From Triops longicaudatus (Eukaryota; Arthropoda; Branchiopoda; Notostraca; Triopsidae): DNA of 64,000 bases. Shown here one piece after another: positions 48,305 to 61,411 of the stretch (its first letter is position 1; the number at the start of each line of letters is the position of its first letter). The position numbers and the translations under genes were made by a program. The stretch covers positions 124,001 through 188,000 of the forward strand of contig JAGQDJ010000041.1 of NCBI GenBank assembly GCA_022885665.1, given 5' to 3'. The notes below the pieces were generated by a model. The model worked only from the letters and a program-made list of their open reading frames with translations. It had not been told where the DNA came from and did not search any database.

Positions 48305-51039
48305 GGATTGCACCCTGGCATTCCTGATAGGGACTTGGTTAGCGATGTCGCTGGATGCAGTTGGAAGGTACTTGGAGTGCAATGGCGTGCAGCATTGTAT
48401 TCCAAAAGGACTCCTTCCTGTCTTATATTCTTGCCCATCACCCAAAGGAAAGTTAGGTCTTTAATACGTTTAGACTAGTTAAGCTGATAAATAGAGTGCC
48501 ATATTCAGTCCGCTTCAACGATTGGCTCGTACAAAGCGAAACAAATAGGATGAAACGACATGCTTGTTTTTCCCTTTATGTTTTTTGACCAGCGAAGAAA
48601 AGTAATAAAAACATTTCCCTTCATTGTTAGCTTGTTATCATTGAGGCCTTAATTGTCCTAAAAGGGCGGTACTTTACGCGTGACCCATTCACAGTGACAG
48701 GAGCTTGACACTCGATAAGAAAAGTACGAGTAGATAGTACACGTCATTGGTCATTTGGCCTCTTGTTTGCTAAATCCTGACTTCCTCTAGCGGTTAGTAT
48801 GAGCCGTGGCTGGTTATAGAAAAAAAAATTTGCTAACAAACCGACATGCAAATGCTTTTTTCGCATTTTTCCATTAAAGAGAAAAAATAAATACGTAGCT
48901 TTTTATTTTCTTATTTGACCTTTTTATAGCAAATGTCTTTTGTTACTTCTATTGTTTTAAGCATTGTCGTTAGTCACAGTAGTTCCTGCCAACATTTATC
49001 GCACATAGTCTGTAACATTTCCCAGCTTTAGCATAGACAGACGAGCCCAGAATGTTAAGCCGCAATGTGTTTTTTCTCTCCCGACGGTCAACGGCCTTTT
49101 CAAAGCCAAAGTTTAGCAACAAAGTAGGTAAAAGTTGACGTAAAAATGATCTCTTGTCTTGAAAAGGTTTTAGATCCCCTCAGTTAATGTGGACTGTCAG
49201 TGCGTAAGACCCGTAACAGTAAGAAGGCAGCTATGTGTACGCTAATACCAAATACGACATCTCTAGAAAAACCTCTTTGGAGTGGGGAAGGAACGATATT
49301 CTGGAAAAGAGCAAAAGCCTTCCACCGTGTTCAGCGTCAGCTGTGGGAGTTGGGATTTCGTTTGTCACTTTTACCCACACTTAATTTACACCCTAAGACC
49401 ATTTCCTACTCATGCGCACTTTGGCCCTGTCTTCTCAGTCTTCCTCAGTAGTCACGGATCAACCAGAAATGAAAGCTCCTCTCTTTTCAGTGGAGTAATA
49501 GCTTCCATTCTTCCTTGAAGTGAATTAGGGACAGCATGTCCAGAACGACAATGTTGGAATTTGAGAGTTCTCGCTGGCATATGGCCAACTAAGGTCACAA
49601 CTTTTTTATTCGAGGCCACTTCTTTCCTTTTCTTCTTCTCTTCATATAGAGCACATTAAGTTCATGACGCTCACGTTTCCTCTCACCGTCGTAAGTCTGT
49701 GCTGGACTTACTTTTTCCTCCGTAGGCGAAACAAAAAGAAGTCTACGTATGGTAATTCATGATATCACTATTGCCTTCCGTACCATTGTGTCTCTTCGCG
49801 CACAGGTTGTTCAACACAGAAGCCTACCTCGCAATTTCCTTTCTTACAGCAGCGCACTTGACAAATACTGTGTACTTACTGATTACGTTTGACCGTAGAT
49901 TTCATTAGCTAAACATAGACAGTCTTCGGCGCCATATCTCGGCCATTATACTAAAGGAAAAAAGCCAGAGTTGTTCTGCAGACTGTAGAGAATAAAGGGA
50001 AGCGCTGTTTCCGTACAGTAATCAAATATGGAAAGATAGTAAAGTGAGATTTTTTTTTTCAAAAAAACTCCACACATTGAAAAAGGAAGTAATGCATTCA
50101 AATAAAAGATCACGAACAGATACAAACATTTAAAGAAACGATGTAAAGACTTATCTAAAACGAAAGAAAACGTGGCATATAGTGCAGTATTGCCATCCGA
50201 AAATCGCGTTGGCAATGCCGCAGCAATTAGTTTATTATTGGCGTGAAAGGAGCGAAAACGTCTAGGGGCGCGATAATCATGTAAAATATAAGGGGCAGTA
50301 GATTAGTGTACTCAATTTAAATGCTGTGACCGTTGTAGTTTGCTTACTTATGTAACAGCAAATTAGTTACACTGACAAAGAGTTAAATACTTTTTCGTAT
50401 ATAGTAAATACAAAATTTTATACCTTATAGTTTTAAAAAAATATAGACATCACAGCAAGCCACAGGTTTATTGGTTTACTCCCTCCCCCTCGAAATGTGT
50501 ATTTTATATTAGTGAACATACGCGAAACCAGATATTGGAATAAAATGCATCTTGGCTCCCTTTCCCGAAACTTCCTAATAAAGAACTCCGAACCGACACC
50601 GGCTATGGGACTGAAATTAGACAACGCATTTTTTATACCTGCGTGTAGCTCACTTTGAAATAGAGCCAAAAGTTTACTATCGCCAAAACTTAGCTCTGTT
50701 GGAGAAATCGCTCATGCTAGCTAGCCATGTTACTACTCATAAGCTTCTCCTCTCCACCTATGTATGTACTTCGTTTAAAGTGTAGTATGTAAATAGCTAG
50801 ACTTGTAAGTTAAATCGACTTTATAGTTTGTCACTTCATTAGCCATCGTCGCCTTAGCTCCACCGAGGCCGTAGTCACAAATCCATTTGAACTCATACCC
50901 AGGCCTCGCAATACTAGGGTTTTACAGCGCTGCTGTGCATTCTCTTATGGGAATTTCAGCTTCCTCCTTTTCGCCCAAGAGTGGTTGAAGCAGTCGTCAA
51001 ACTAGACCTTTTCCCTTTGTTTACGCAAAAGGCAATATT

Positions 51040-51400
51040 TTATTTATATAAGAGACACTAGAGTTTTTTGGCTGTAATTCTTACGGCTGAAGAGTTGTGC
51101 ACATAAGCGTCTTATGTTCCAAATCTAGATTTTTCGCTAAATTTCGCTAGTTTCTTGTATGTGTCTCTTACGTCTAAAGTCATAAAAAAGCATCTTGTGT
51201 TGTAAACCTAAATTTTTCGCTGGATTTTTCCATACTAAACACATCCCAGTCCGTTCAATAGTCATGCCTACATAGTGTCTAAACTGAATTTGGCTTCTTA
51301 CACACATTATTGCAACATATCTCCTAGGTGTCAAAACTTATCAAGCTGAACTTGTTTCCCAAAGCTTTAGATTTTTCACTTGATTTTCCAATATATAATT
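51040..51400. repeat. Degenerate tandem array of about 80 bp units
   Basis: Three blocks share a motif of the form GATTTTTCGCT followed by AAATTT or GATTTT. They begin near 51106, 51188 and 51346, spaced about 82 bp and about 158 bp (two units). Each is preceded by a TCTTRTGTT- or CTTGTTTCC-like segment, and GTGTCT occurs between them. The copies have diverged heavily, so unit boundaries are approximate. Confidence 0.4.
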
Positions 51401-52014
51401 CACCGCAATCTGTGTTGCGAAACGAGCTGCAGAGCGGTGCACACGATTTTAGTCATGAAAGCTTTACATGGAGTACTATCATACTCTATAGATAGGGAGT
51501 CTTTAACAATTAGCCGTGTACAGTCGTCATTCCATGTACGATGCCAATTGTTCCAGGAGGCATTGCCTAAATTGGAAATCGCGCAAGTCGAACCATTATG
51601 CATATGCAAGGTCGAAATGTACTCCGTGTTCTCTAAGTATTTTACTTTTGTTGACGTGAAAACGGAAGTAAAGAAACTTTTTATGTGTATACTTAGAAAA
51701 AACCTTACAAATAATAGTCGCAGTATTTATGGAAATGTAAATCATTTATTTTCCCCTGGTCTCGTGGTTTTGAACACACTTGTACTTTGAAAGTGATCAT
51801 TGTATTAACATTTGCAACCGACAACAGGCGCGAGCCTACATTGGATATCAATAAAAAATCCCAGTTATATTACACACCTTACAACTTTAATTCTACCAAA
51901 CTGATATTAAGTACTGCCTAATTCTTTGTATCTCACGCTAATGCGTAATATTGCGTGATTTATATTATTATTAAACTGTATTACTTAAAAATAGCTATTT
52001 CTAAGCGCGTAGCT

Positions 52015-52160
52015 CAGGGACTCCCAAACTTCAGCTCGTTGCCGCTTCGAGATCTGTTTTGCAGCGCCCCTTTTCAAAATCGCTTGCGTGTTAGTTAATT
52101 TCAGTCAAAGTTCTGGACCATTTCGCGGCGCCCGTACAAGGCAACCAAGATGCACAGTCG
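52015..52160. mobile_element. Possible hAT terminus fragment
   Basis: CAGGGACTCCCAAACTTCAG, followed by a GC-rich region with CAGCGCCCC and CGCGGCGCCC, resembles left ends of non-autonomous hAT elements. I could not find the opposite terminus, so this is weak. Confidence 0.2.
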
Positions 52161-55100
52161 GGGAACCGCGGGCACAGGAGATTCCGCGTAACGAAGACCG
52201 CGCAAATGGACGCATTACTGTAGACAATCCCTATGTTGTCATTAATTTCCTTGTTAGTAATACACTGAGCAAAGACTAGAGTGCGATGTCGCTTCAGAGT
52301 CTCGGGGCAGAATAAACTGTATGTTCCAGTTTATTTTTGTAATTTTTCGTTTAGGGTATCTAGAATATTTGTATTTTCTCCACGTCAAATTATACCCATT
52401 TATGTAAAACGGGTTTGATTATTCGTATTGTGGCTGTGCAATATTCACAGCACAGCAGACCTGCAAAAATTCGATTTAGTTTGAGGAGGTTTTACGAAAC
52501 GCAATTCATTTACGCGAAAAGCCATGAAAGGTCATCTTTAAGCTAAATGCATTGCAATACATTCGCTACTTGGCATAAATCATGTTCACACGTTTATGTG
52601 TGCTATCCAGCAGTGCCGATGAAACGAGCAAAGCTTGCTTGCTTCGCACGATGGTCACATCTGTGTTATTTATTTTGACTATACTCCTACTGTATTGTAC
52701 GTAAATGAACTTGTTCCAGATAGAACTGAGTATAGACGAAGTGCTAAAGAAAGGTAGAATATAGTCCGATAATGTTTTTTCCCTTAAGAAAAGGTCATTG
52801 CGTTTAAGCCCACAAGTGGACCTTAGCTGTCAATTCACGGAAGGATCTTACGGATGATTGCAACGCAGCATTGTGTAGATCTGCTGGAGCTCAAATCGCT
52901 CTTTTACAATGCGTCTCTGCGAAAAAGGACTAACCACGATTACTTCTTTTGATCTAATTCGCTTCACTTCACGGTTATTGTGTCTAAGGCCTATTTCTAA
53001 GTAGAGGGCCAATTAGATCGCTTGGCTTAGGGTCTTAAGTGGCTCAGCCGGTGGTAATGGGACAAGGATATATAGGCAATGGTACCAACATCTCGTATCC
53101 CACACTTCCTTCAAGTAATGGGAGTAGACAAGCTCCAGGACTGAACCGAATATGACCATTTCTGACAACAACAGTTTTGACGCGGCTTATTTGCCTTTTG
53201 GCCATCTCAGAATGTAACAGTGTACGGCGAGTTATAAGGAAATTGAATGGACCACGTTTTTGCTCACGAATAATTTTACAAAGTTTTCAAAATAGCTGTC
53301 GCCGTAGTTTCGTGTTTTTTTTTTTATCTCATTCAGCTCCCATGTGGAGTATCTCGGTTTCTCGGATATTGGACTTGCAGAAAGAAATTACACGAAGGAA
53401 TCCAACTGGGTTTCTGGGTAGTAGTGAAGTTTTCTTGCGTGGTGGAAGTGTTATTTCGTCTCGTTAGCTGAGACGTATACAGGCAGAAATGGCAAATAAA
53501 AACAGGACGGATAAGCATGAAGCATATTTCGATGTTAATGTAATGCACCCAAGTGCCGCACAAATTCGTGCAATGAAACAAGCTTTTTAAAGAATTTTAT
53601 GTGATTCTAGCCTGGCTCATCGTAGTAATTGTATTTTTTCCCCAATGTGATTTTTTTAGGCAGAAAGGGAAAAAAGGAGCAAACAAAGTAATGGTTGCGG
53701 GAGTTGTTTCTTGTGCGTCTATCAATGTCACGTACCTTTTTTGCTTTGTTTCCTTTTATCAGAAATCGATGGCCCAAGGAAACGAAAACGAAGGGTGGGG
53801 TTACAATGCTGGTTGTCCGGTTGTCGTTTCTCTCCATTCAAAATAAGTTTTCCTCCCGATTTGTTTCTACTCCTGAGCCTTTGCCTTTCACCCTTCAAAT
53901 ACTCCCCATCTTCCCCCACTCCCAACCGCCACGCGGTAAGGAAAGCAATTGTTATTGTTCCAAGACATGAAAGCTTATTTCTTTCTGTAACAGAACTCAT
54001 ATCTTTCCAGCTCAGTGTTGCCCTTGACAAGGTCACGTTCGTTGTCGTCACCTTTTTGGCAATGCATTTTCTTCTTTTGTTGACCGTTAATGTCGTCTAT
54101 AACTGCGTTAAAAGCACATTGGCTTCGTTAAAGAAGGAAGAAAAAGCGAAATATAAGCTTTGTGTTCCCAACTGCGGACTATGTTGTTATGGTAGAGAAC
54201 AAATCTATGTACTGAATTTATCTCTATTTGCGAAACATGTCTAAAATGCAGAATATTACGATTACTTTCGTAAGTTTTATTATTAAAAAGGTATGATGCC
54301 TTCCGCAGTATGGCCAACGCTAAGTAGTAGGCAGATACGCTGTGTAATTACAGTAATGTATTTTGTCAAACGAGCAAGTTAGTAAAGAAGAGAGAGGATT
54401 CAAATTAACAAGGAATACAGTAAAGTGTTTCTGTCGGTGTTCCAATATTGATACGGTATACTCTAATACAGAATGACAGTGAAAGGCACAGTGTATACGT
54501 CTTGAACTTCTGTTAAATGTGCAATGTGAGTACTAACTAGAGATTGTAGTACACATGTATGTTAGATTGACATTTTAAAATTATGCTCGTAGAAAAAGTC
54601 TTGGAGCTTGGAACCTTGCCGTGTGGAGTTTTGAACATTTAAGCCGCTCTCATTAAATGTGCAAAGCACACCGGGGGATACTGGTATTTCTTTCATATTG
54701 TTTTCCTTGAACGCATCAGAACGTTTTTACGATGCAAGGTTGCTATCGTTTGAGAAATCATTCTTAGTTATCACAGTTGGCTGTAATTTCCTTTAGCTGT
54801 GTTTCTTTAAAAGCAACAGGCTTTGATCCTTGCGCAGAGTAATGGCAGACAAAGCTCCAGGGCAAGGTATATTCGTATTAAAAAAATCAGCAAAAAGGTG
54901 CAGCCACACTTGAGATTCTAAAGGCCTTCTGTGGTATCCACCTGATGTCAAGCTTTTCGCAGAGACTTTCGTGAAAATTTGGACTATTCTATTCTATTTT
55001 GCGACCGGTTTTTTACATGAAGAAAATTAGCTTTTTTTTGCATGGAAAGGGGCCGTATCAGTCCTCCGTGGATGCCCGGAGTTTTTTTTATAGGAGAAAT

Positions 55101-55579
55101 TGACGCACTCGCGTATTTCTTTCTTAGACGTTGAATCACACATTAGTTGTTCTTCCTCAAGTTAAAATCCCTTGAAAATAATTAATACTCAAAATAGAAT
55201 GCTAAGAGTTGTTGAAAACTCTTTGAAACCATCGAAAAATAAGTTGATCCTGATGACCCTTTCGGGCGTTTCCCACAGTAGGTAATACGTTCTAGGTGAG
55301 CACGGTAGTAACTCCGCGAATAAATACTACCAAGAAATCGGTGTAAAATTGCAGTACTTGGAAATTTAAGGGGAAAAAAATGAATTCAACAATGAGATGT
55401 TCTGAGCTCATTCTTGGCAATTAGCCTCAGATAAAACAGAAAGACTGATACTGTGTTGATCTACTACGGGTTATTTGTGTTCGAATATTGGTTTTCTGGA
55501 TATTCCGTGCTCCATTATATTGTTTCAGTATACTTTAATTGACAGATGTATTTAAATTGAAAGTTGTATTTAAATTTAA

Positions 55580-58500
55580 ATGGATGTTTCACAGATGGCG
55601 TACCCTGTGACAGCCGTGGAAAGTCTCCTCATCGCGGGCAGCAGTAGACAGCAGCTAATAACAAGGAAAAACTCGACGTGTTCGAGGGCTGCTCAAGTAG
55701 GCTCGGTTTCAAGTAGTGGTTTCTCGCCTTATTCCTTCACTGGTCATCCTGTTCCAAGGAGTGGATTTAACATGTTGGGTTCGCTCTGGTGGTGGGTGTG
55801 CTGTCTGTGCTTGATCTTGCTCGCGGAAGCAGGCAACAAACATCACAAAGAAGAATCTTTGGTTATTCACACCAAAACTGGTCCCGTGCGGGGTTTCTCG
55901 ACGACGTCGCCGGCGGGCAAACCCGTCGATATGTGGTTAAACATCCCATATGCAGTCCCGCCTGTAGGCTCACTACGGTTTAAACCTCCGATACCTGTGG
56001 AACCGTGGGAAGAGGTGTTGGATACCCAAGAGAGGCCCAACTCATGTTTCCAAATCATTGATACCGTGTTTGGGAATTTTTCCGGAAGCAACATGTGGAA
56101 TCCCAATACCGAAATGAGCGAAGATTGCCTTTACATTAATGTTGCCGTTCCCAAGCCCCGTCCTCAGAAAGCGGCCGTGCTTGTGTGGATTTACGGCGGA
56201 GGCTTTTATTCCGGTACATCCACATTAGACGTGTATGATCATCGCACCTTGGCCAGCGAAGAAGACGTGTTAGTGGTTTCCATGCAATACCGCGTTGCAT
56301 CGCTAGGTTTCCTCTATTTTGATTCCCCCGAAGCACCCGGTAACATGGGCATGTTGGACCAAGCCCTGGCACTCAAATGGATCCATGAGAACATCGCTCA
56401 CTTTGGTGGAAATCCGCACAATATCACCATTTTCGGCGAATCCGCCGGGGCAGTGTCGGTTTCCTTGCACCTGCTCTCCACCTTATCCCGTGGTTACTTC
56501 AACCAGGCCTGCATGCAAAGCGGGTCTGCTACAGCCCCGTGGGCTATTATCCCGAAAGAAGAATCCATCTTGCGGGGTCTCCGTTTGGCGGAAGCTGTGG
56601 GGTGTCCGTACAGTCGAGCTAACTTGAATGCCACGATCGATTGTTTGCGCACCATCGATGCCAACGTCCTCGTCAATAACGAGTCGGGAGCGACGGGCAT
56701 CTGTGAATTCGCTTTCGTGCCTGTGGTCGATGGTTATTTTCTCGAAGAAACTCCAGCTCGCATTTTAGCCAGCAAGAAATATAAGAAAACTAATATTATG
56801 TTAGGTAGCAACACAGATGAAGGCAATTTCTTCATCGCCTACTATCTCATGGACCTGTTCCGGAAAGAAGAGAATGTGTATGTTAACCGCGAAGAGTTCT
56901 TACAGTCGGTCCGCGAACTGAATCCTTACGTAAACAACATCGCCAGACAAGCCATCATTTTTGAGTACACGGATTGGCTAAATCCTGATGATCCTATTCG
57001 CAATCGAGACGCTTTGGATAAGATGGTCGGGGATTATCACTTCACATGTAGTGTGAACGAGTTCGCCTACCGCTACGCCGAAACGGGCAACGATGTTTAC
57101 ATGTATCGGTTTACGCACCGATCTTCCGTAAGCCCTTGGCCGACTTGGATGGGGGTACTTCATGCAGATGAAATTAATTTCATCTTCGGAGAGCCGTTGG
57201 ATAGTACGAAAGGCTACCTCCCTGCCGAAGTCGATCTTGCGCGACGAATGATGCGTTATTGGGCCAACTTCGCGCGCACAGGGTAGAGAAAAAATATTTG
57301 TTTTCCAATAAATAAATTATTCATTTTTTTTATTTACTTAAACATTGACGAAATAGTAAATAAAAGAAAAACAACATAAGCGATTGGACTGTAACTCTTT
57401 TTCTTCAAAAGGAATCCGAGCAAAAACTCTGATGGATCTTGGACAAAGGACTACTGGCCAGTTCATACAGCATATAACAAGGAGTATTTGACATTGGCTG
57501 CCAATGAGAGTACGACCGGCCGAGGCCCACGCGTTAAGCAGTGTGCCTTTTGGAAGAAATACTTACCCCAGCTTATGGCTGCTACAAGTAAGTACTAAGA
57601 AACAGAGCCTCAGAACCCCCGTTTGCTTTAGCCACTTATTCGTGACAATTGTAATACATTGTTTCATGAGAAAAGTAAGCAAGGGTACCGACACTGATGA
57701 ACTATTGAAAGCCGAGGCAATCTTTTGTATTCTAACACGGTCTGGTGGGTTTCATTTATGAAGCGAGGTACGGGTCGTTGCCCGTACATTCAGGGAATAG
57801 TTAATTGTAGTATTGCGGCAATTCTTTTTATTTTACAGTTGAAATGTCCTTTTCAAGGGCAAAATTCTATACTACTTGGACGGGGTTGTTCTGTTTAGAG
57901 AGCCTTACTTTTGTCCCAATTTCTACTAGCTGTTGTATCTCAAACTTACTGACAGTAAAGTTCTGCCCGGCATTATATTAGCGTGGACGGCTTCCAGCTG
58001 TAGCATTGTTTTATTAACCAGAGAGGGATATATCCAGACCTTGCTGAGTTTGTTAACTATTCATGTGTCTAGTTCCACGACTCCTTGGGGTGAGGTTTTC
58101 AATAACCCTATCATTGTGGGGCTCCCAAGTACAGCAACTAAATTATAAGACGTTGTAGGTAAAATACAGCTCGGGAACGAGGAATACTTAGAGTAGGGAT
58201 AAGCCCATGATTGTGCGCCTCATGCACCGGTTTTCGCTACACAAGCTCTGAGTGGACAAACGAAAGATAAATGTTATTTTTTTTTTCAAGAAAGAACGAA
58301 AATAACTAGCATTTAAAGAAAAAAAAAGGAAAGGCTAAAATTGTATGCAATGCACACTATTCATTTGGTATTGCACTGTGGGGAAATATTAAGCTTAACA
58401 GGGAAGTTACATCTAGAATCCACTGGACAGTTGAGAATCAGCGAGAGTGAGGTGTAAAGACAATCACAAATATTGACAATACAAGTGAAGTTATGCGTGC

Positions 58501-59154
58501 GGTTCGTCATCAAGACACTCGAGACAGGAGTGCGGTGGATACGCTCGGAATAAATTTGGACACGAAATACTGCCAAAATACAGAGAAGAGTTTTGTTACG
58601 CAGCTACACACTTAATGAGTATTTTCCCCTCAACCCGTCTTTAGACGTCGTGAGTTTTGGGGTTATACATACTAGGCTCGTGGCTCATAGTGAAAACCCT
58701 ACCCATCGTATTTGCTCTCGTATGGGATTTCTGCCCTCTTGTTTCCACTTTTCCCCTGGCTATGGATGGCTCTAGACTTTATAGCGAGAGAGAGTATAGT
58801 ACATTCCCAAAGGATGCTGCAACTTTTGTTGCTACCCTTACCCTTCTTCCCTCAGCTCTTTGTGAGAATCCCAGAGGAGTTTCTGGAGAGCCGAAGAAAA
58901 TCTATCTCCTACTGGGAATAGGATAAGAACGGGTATTTTTGTATTGTTGACGGAAACATTTTTTGTTTGTCTCGTTTTTTCATCTATTTCTGGGACGTTT
59001 TTTTATTTGCTTTTCAGGTAGCATGCAAAACAATAACCCGGAACCGTGTCCTAGCACAAGTTCTGCCGCAGAAGGGTGGAGTCTATCAACATGGGTTCGA
59101 ATCGGAATGACTGCTGCAGGATCAGCGCTCATGTTTAGGGGAATGGTACAGTAA
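55580..59154 (+). CDS. Ace: Acetylcholinesterase, arthropod Ace-1 type
   Basis: Exons 55580-57282, 57412-57587 and 59018-59154, in phase. The product is 671 aa from the first ATG, or 607 aa from the in-frame ATG at 55772, which starts a clear signal peptide (LWWWVCCLCLILLAEA) and is probably used. It hydrolyses acetylcholine at synapses. Numbering from the first ATG: anionic-site Trp173 (MWNPN), oxyanion GGGF, nucleophile Ser288 in FGESAG, Glu414 in NTDEG and His528 in GVLHADEI. Triad spacing (126, 114) matches Torpedo AChE. Acyl-pocket Phe377/Phe379 and the arthropod free Cys375 (GICEFAF) are present. The last exon encodes NNPEPCP and a hydrophobic end, fitting a dimerisation Cys and a GPI-anchor signal. 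Ala follows the catalytic His where Gly is usual. An acceptor near 55527 implies a non-coding upstream exon. Confidence 0.92.
57588..59017 (+). other. Long last intron of acetylcholinesterase
   Basis: A 1.43 kb intron (donor gtaagt, acceptor ttttcag) precedes the exon encoding the anchoring tail. No alternative C-terminal exon could be identified in it. Several short open frames near 58.6-58.9 kb lack support. Confidence 0.6.
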
Positions 59155-60762
59155 CGACATCTGGAAAGCTTTTTATACCGAAAGCCATGAAAGCGGCCAA
59201 TTGGATGTAGTCCTGGAACTAAGGATACTAAACCTGGTTCGCAGGAAAACCAACTGTTATGTTAAATGGATATTAATGTTTATATACAACGGGTTTTGGC
59301 GTGAGATAAAAATAGCTCGTGTGCGACAAACAAATCGTTGAAACTGAGCAACAAATTTTGCAAAGAAATTTGAAGGGAGTGTTTCTCCTTTTTCCTACCA
59401 GTAGCCAAGAATCTGAAAACTGCAAAGTGGACTTGTGACCATGGTGATAATGTTAAATCATATCTTTGGAGCGTTCGTTCTCTACAATTGTTTTATTTAT
59501 TTAATTTATAAAATCCTCTTTCTTACAAGTAACTTCGTTGTGGCTGATTGTACGTTCGGATTTTTACCTTTATCGTCGATGTTCTTTGAAAAGCCACCTC
59601 TTGACCTCCGGGATGAATGATCCCCGTATTTAAGTTGAAACTTTAAAAAAAAACGTATCATATCCCCCGACGTGTGAATGTCCGCAACCGGGCGCTTCAT
59701 TGACTCCCGTAATGTGGCAGTCATGGTTGTTTGCGTTTCGTTTCGAATCTCGCATTTGAAAATAAGAGTTTTGTATACTTAGATGCTGTTTTATTCTGAG
59801 TTTCGTGTGACCCAACTATTGTGTTCCACGTAGTGTAGTAGGGCAATAATTGTAATGGTGAACACCAAGACTCGGCGGAATCTCTGTAGGATTCAAGGTC
59901 CGAGCGTTGAGTGTGACAACACAAACAGGTTTTTAAAAAGAGTAAACAAAACCTAACTAACTCGTAAAAGCTTTAGGTATGCAAACGTTCACACATCTTA
60001 TGCCCGTTCAAATCGTTTTCTTGCTATTTTTTCATAGAAAGAGGTAACGTGGTGCAGAGTTGCCAAGGGACAATTCGTGCAAACTTTTTAAAAGGTTGTT
60101 TTTGTACAGATTAAAACTCTTTAGAACCTAGAACTTCGTCGATGTTTTTTCACTCGTCATTGTAAGTTTTGCAGAGCTCGCACACTATGCATTATATGTA
60201 TGGTATCAGCATTTTTTTAAAATTCGATTTGTCTGTTTCTTTTGGTTATCTCATTAAGTTCGAACATGTTTTGATGGAGGCTTAATCATGCCTGCTAGAA
60301 AAGGTTGTATTGTAAAGAAAATGGTCACGCCGGTTATAGTTTTGTTTCCTCCCATTAAAGAACCCGTGAATTCCTGTGTTATGCCCCCGAAGTCCCCCAT
60401 GAAAATGTCCCTAATGTAAAATGCGAATTGTTAGCACCGCTCCTTATCAAAGCCTGCGTTAATTGGCGTAGCAAGCCGCGTGCCTGCTATTCCTCGACGT
60501 CACTGCCGACATCATTTTGTGCACTTCTTGCTGGAGGAAAACACGATAAAAACAATCTTGACAGAACATGTCGTTCTCTACTTACTTATGGGCCTTCATT
60601 TACTAGTAAATAATCAGCATATTTTAATCCTTCAGTTTTTGCTTGAGCAAAGGTTCGCTCAATTTTTTTCCACCGGAATTTCGACATCTTTAGAAAGTTT
60701 GTTTTAAGTTCCGATTCGTAACAAATCTGGTCGAAAAACTTCAGAAGCCATTTTTTTTTTAA

Positions 60763-60791
60763 GCCTTCGCGAAAGCGTACGTAGCGAAGGC
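60763..60791. repeat. Perfect 8-bp inverted repeat next to a MITE end
   Basis: GCCTTCGC and GCGAAGGC flank 13 bases containing GCGTACGTA. It ends four bases before the MITE terminus at 60795. Confidence 0.6.
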
Positions 60792-60794
60792 GTA

Positions 60795-61104
60795 CAGCCG
60801 ACTCCCTCTTATCCATTAGACACGGGAGTGGACCATGCACCGATAGAACGAAAACCGGCTAATCCGAAAAAGTAGGCAAATTAGTGGTTACATTGTATAA
60901 GTAAAATCTTAATATTAAAGTATATGCCAAATAGAAAGATTTATTACGTATGTATTCACGTCGATAACGAATCAGTAATCCTCGTCATATTTTATTTAAC
61001 AACTGACACTTAACTTTAATTCACGTCGATTTCTTACAAATATAACAAACTTTTATACGTTCATATGTGCGGCTAACTATGTACGGATAAGAGAAAATCA
61101 ACTG
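60795..61104. mobile_element. pogo/Tigger-like MITE, 310 bp
   Basis: The left end CAGCCGACTCCCTCTTATCC and the reverse complement of the right end CAGTTGATTTTCTCTTATCC share CAG, GA and CTCTTATCC. Both ends are flanked by TA, the pogo/mariner target. An internal CCGGCTAATCCGAAA is typical of this group. It is related to the 18.2 kb element. Confidence 0.65.
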
Positions 61105-61411
61105 TATGCAATTTCGGATTCTGAGGTGGACGTAAAATCTACCTAACGACTAGGATTATTTAAGATCGGGAAAAGCATACTCGTAATGGACAAGGGCATG
61201 TTCGACGTTGCATTAGTGGTTCGCAACTATTATGTTCGCGGTTCTGTTTCGTGGAATTTCAGCAGATGTTTACATCAGATCGTAGCAGAAATGTGACGAA
61301 GCTCAGGAAGAAATATTGCAGGAAGAAAAGTCTAAGGATTGCAGTTATTCCTTTATAATAATCCAAGGCGAAATAATCTGTGATCTTCTTCAGAGCTTTT
61401 CGTATTCGACT

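Larger units (their letters stand above)
34791..55579. other. Gene desert of about 20.8 kb with transposon remnants
   Basis: Read on both strands, this interval shows no exon set with consistent phase and recognisable motifs. Supported contents are listed separately: hAT-like and pogo-like MITEs, a broken non-LTR retrotransposon piece, an A-rich stretch, a 24-A homopolymer, hairpins and a degenerate tandem array. Open frames at 45973-46290, 51380-51790 and 53711-54244 lack motifs or splice support. An acceptor-like ttgtttcag near 55527 suggests that a non-coding first exon of acetylcholinesterase lies somewhere in this interval, which could then be largely its intron and regulatory region. 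Confidence 0.5.
59155..61411. other. Intergenic between acetylcholinesterase and the rhomboid gene
   Basis: AT-rich, with AChE 3' UTR at the left. It contains the inverted repeat at 60763-60791 and the MITE at 60795-61104. The 60.4-60.7 kb segment has two overlapping short open frames without recognisable motifs. Confidence 0.5.

Noticed and set aside
51380..51790. 136-codon open frame on the + strand
   Set aside because: Starts at TTG, no motifs, no splice partners, next to a degenerate repeat array; length is compatible with chance.
53711..54244. 177-codon open frame with hydrophobic product
   Set aside because: It lies in a pyrimidine-rich tract that suppresses stops on this strand, begins at a non-ATG codon, and has an overlapping 107-codon frame on the opposite strand. 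No family features.
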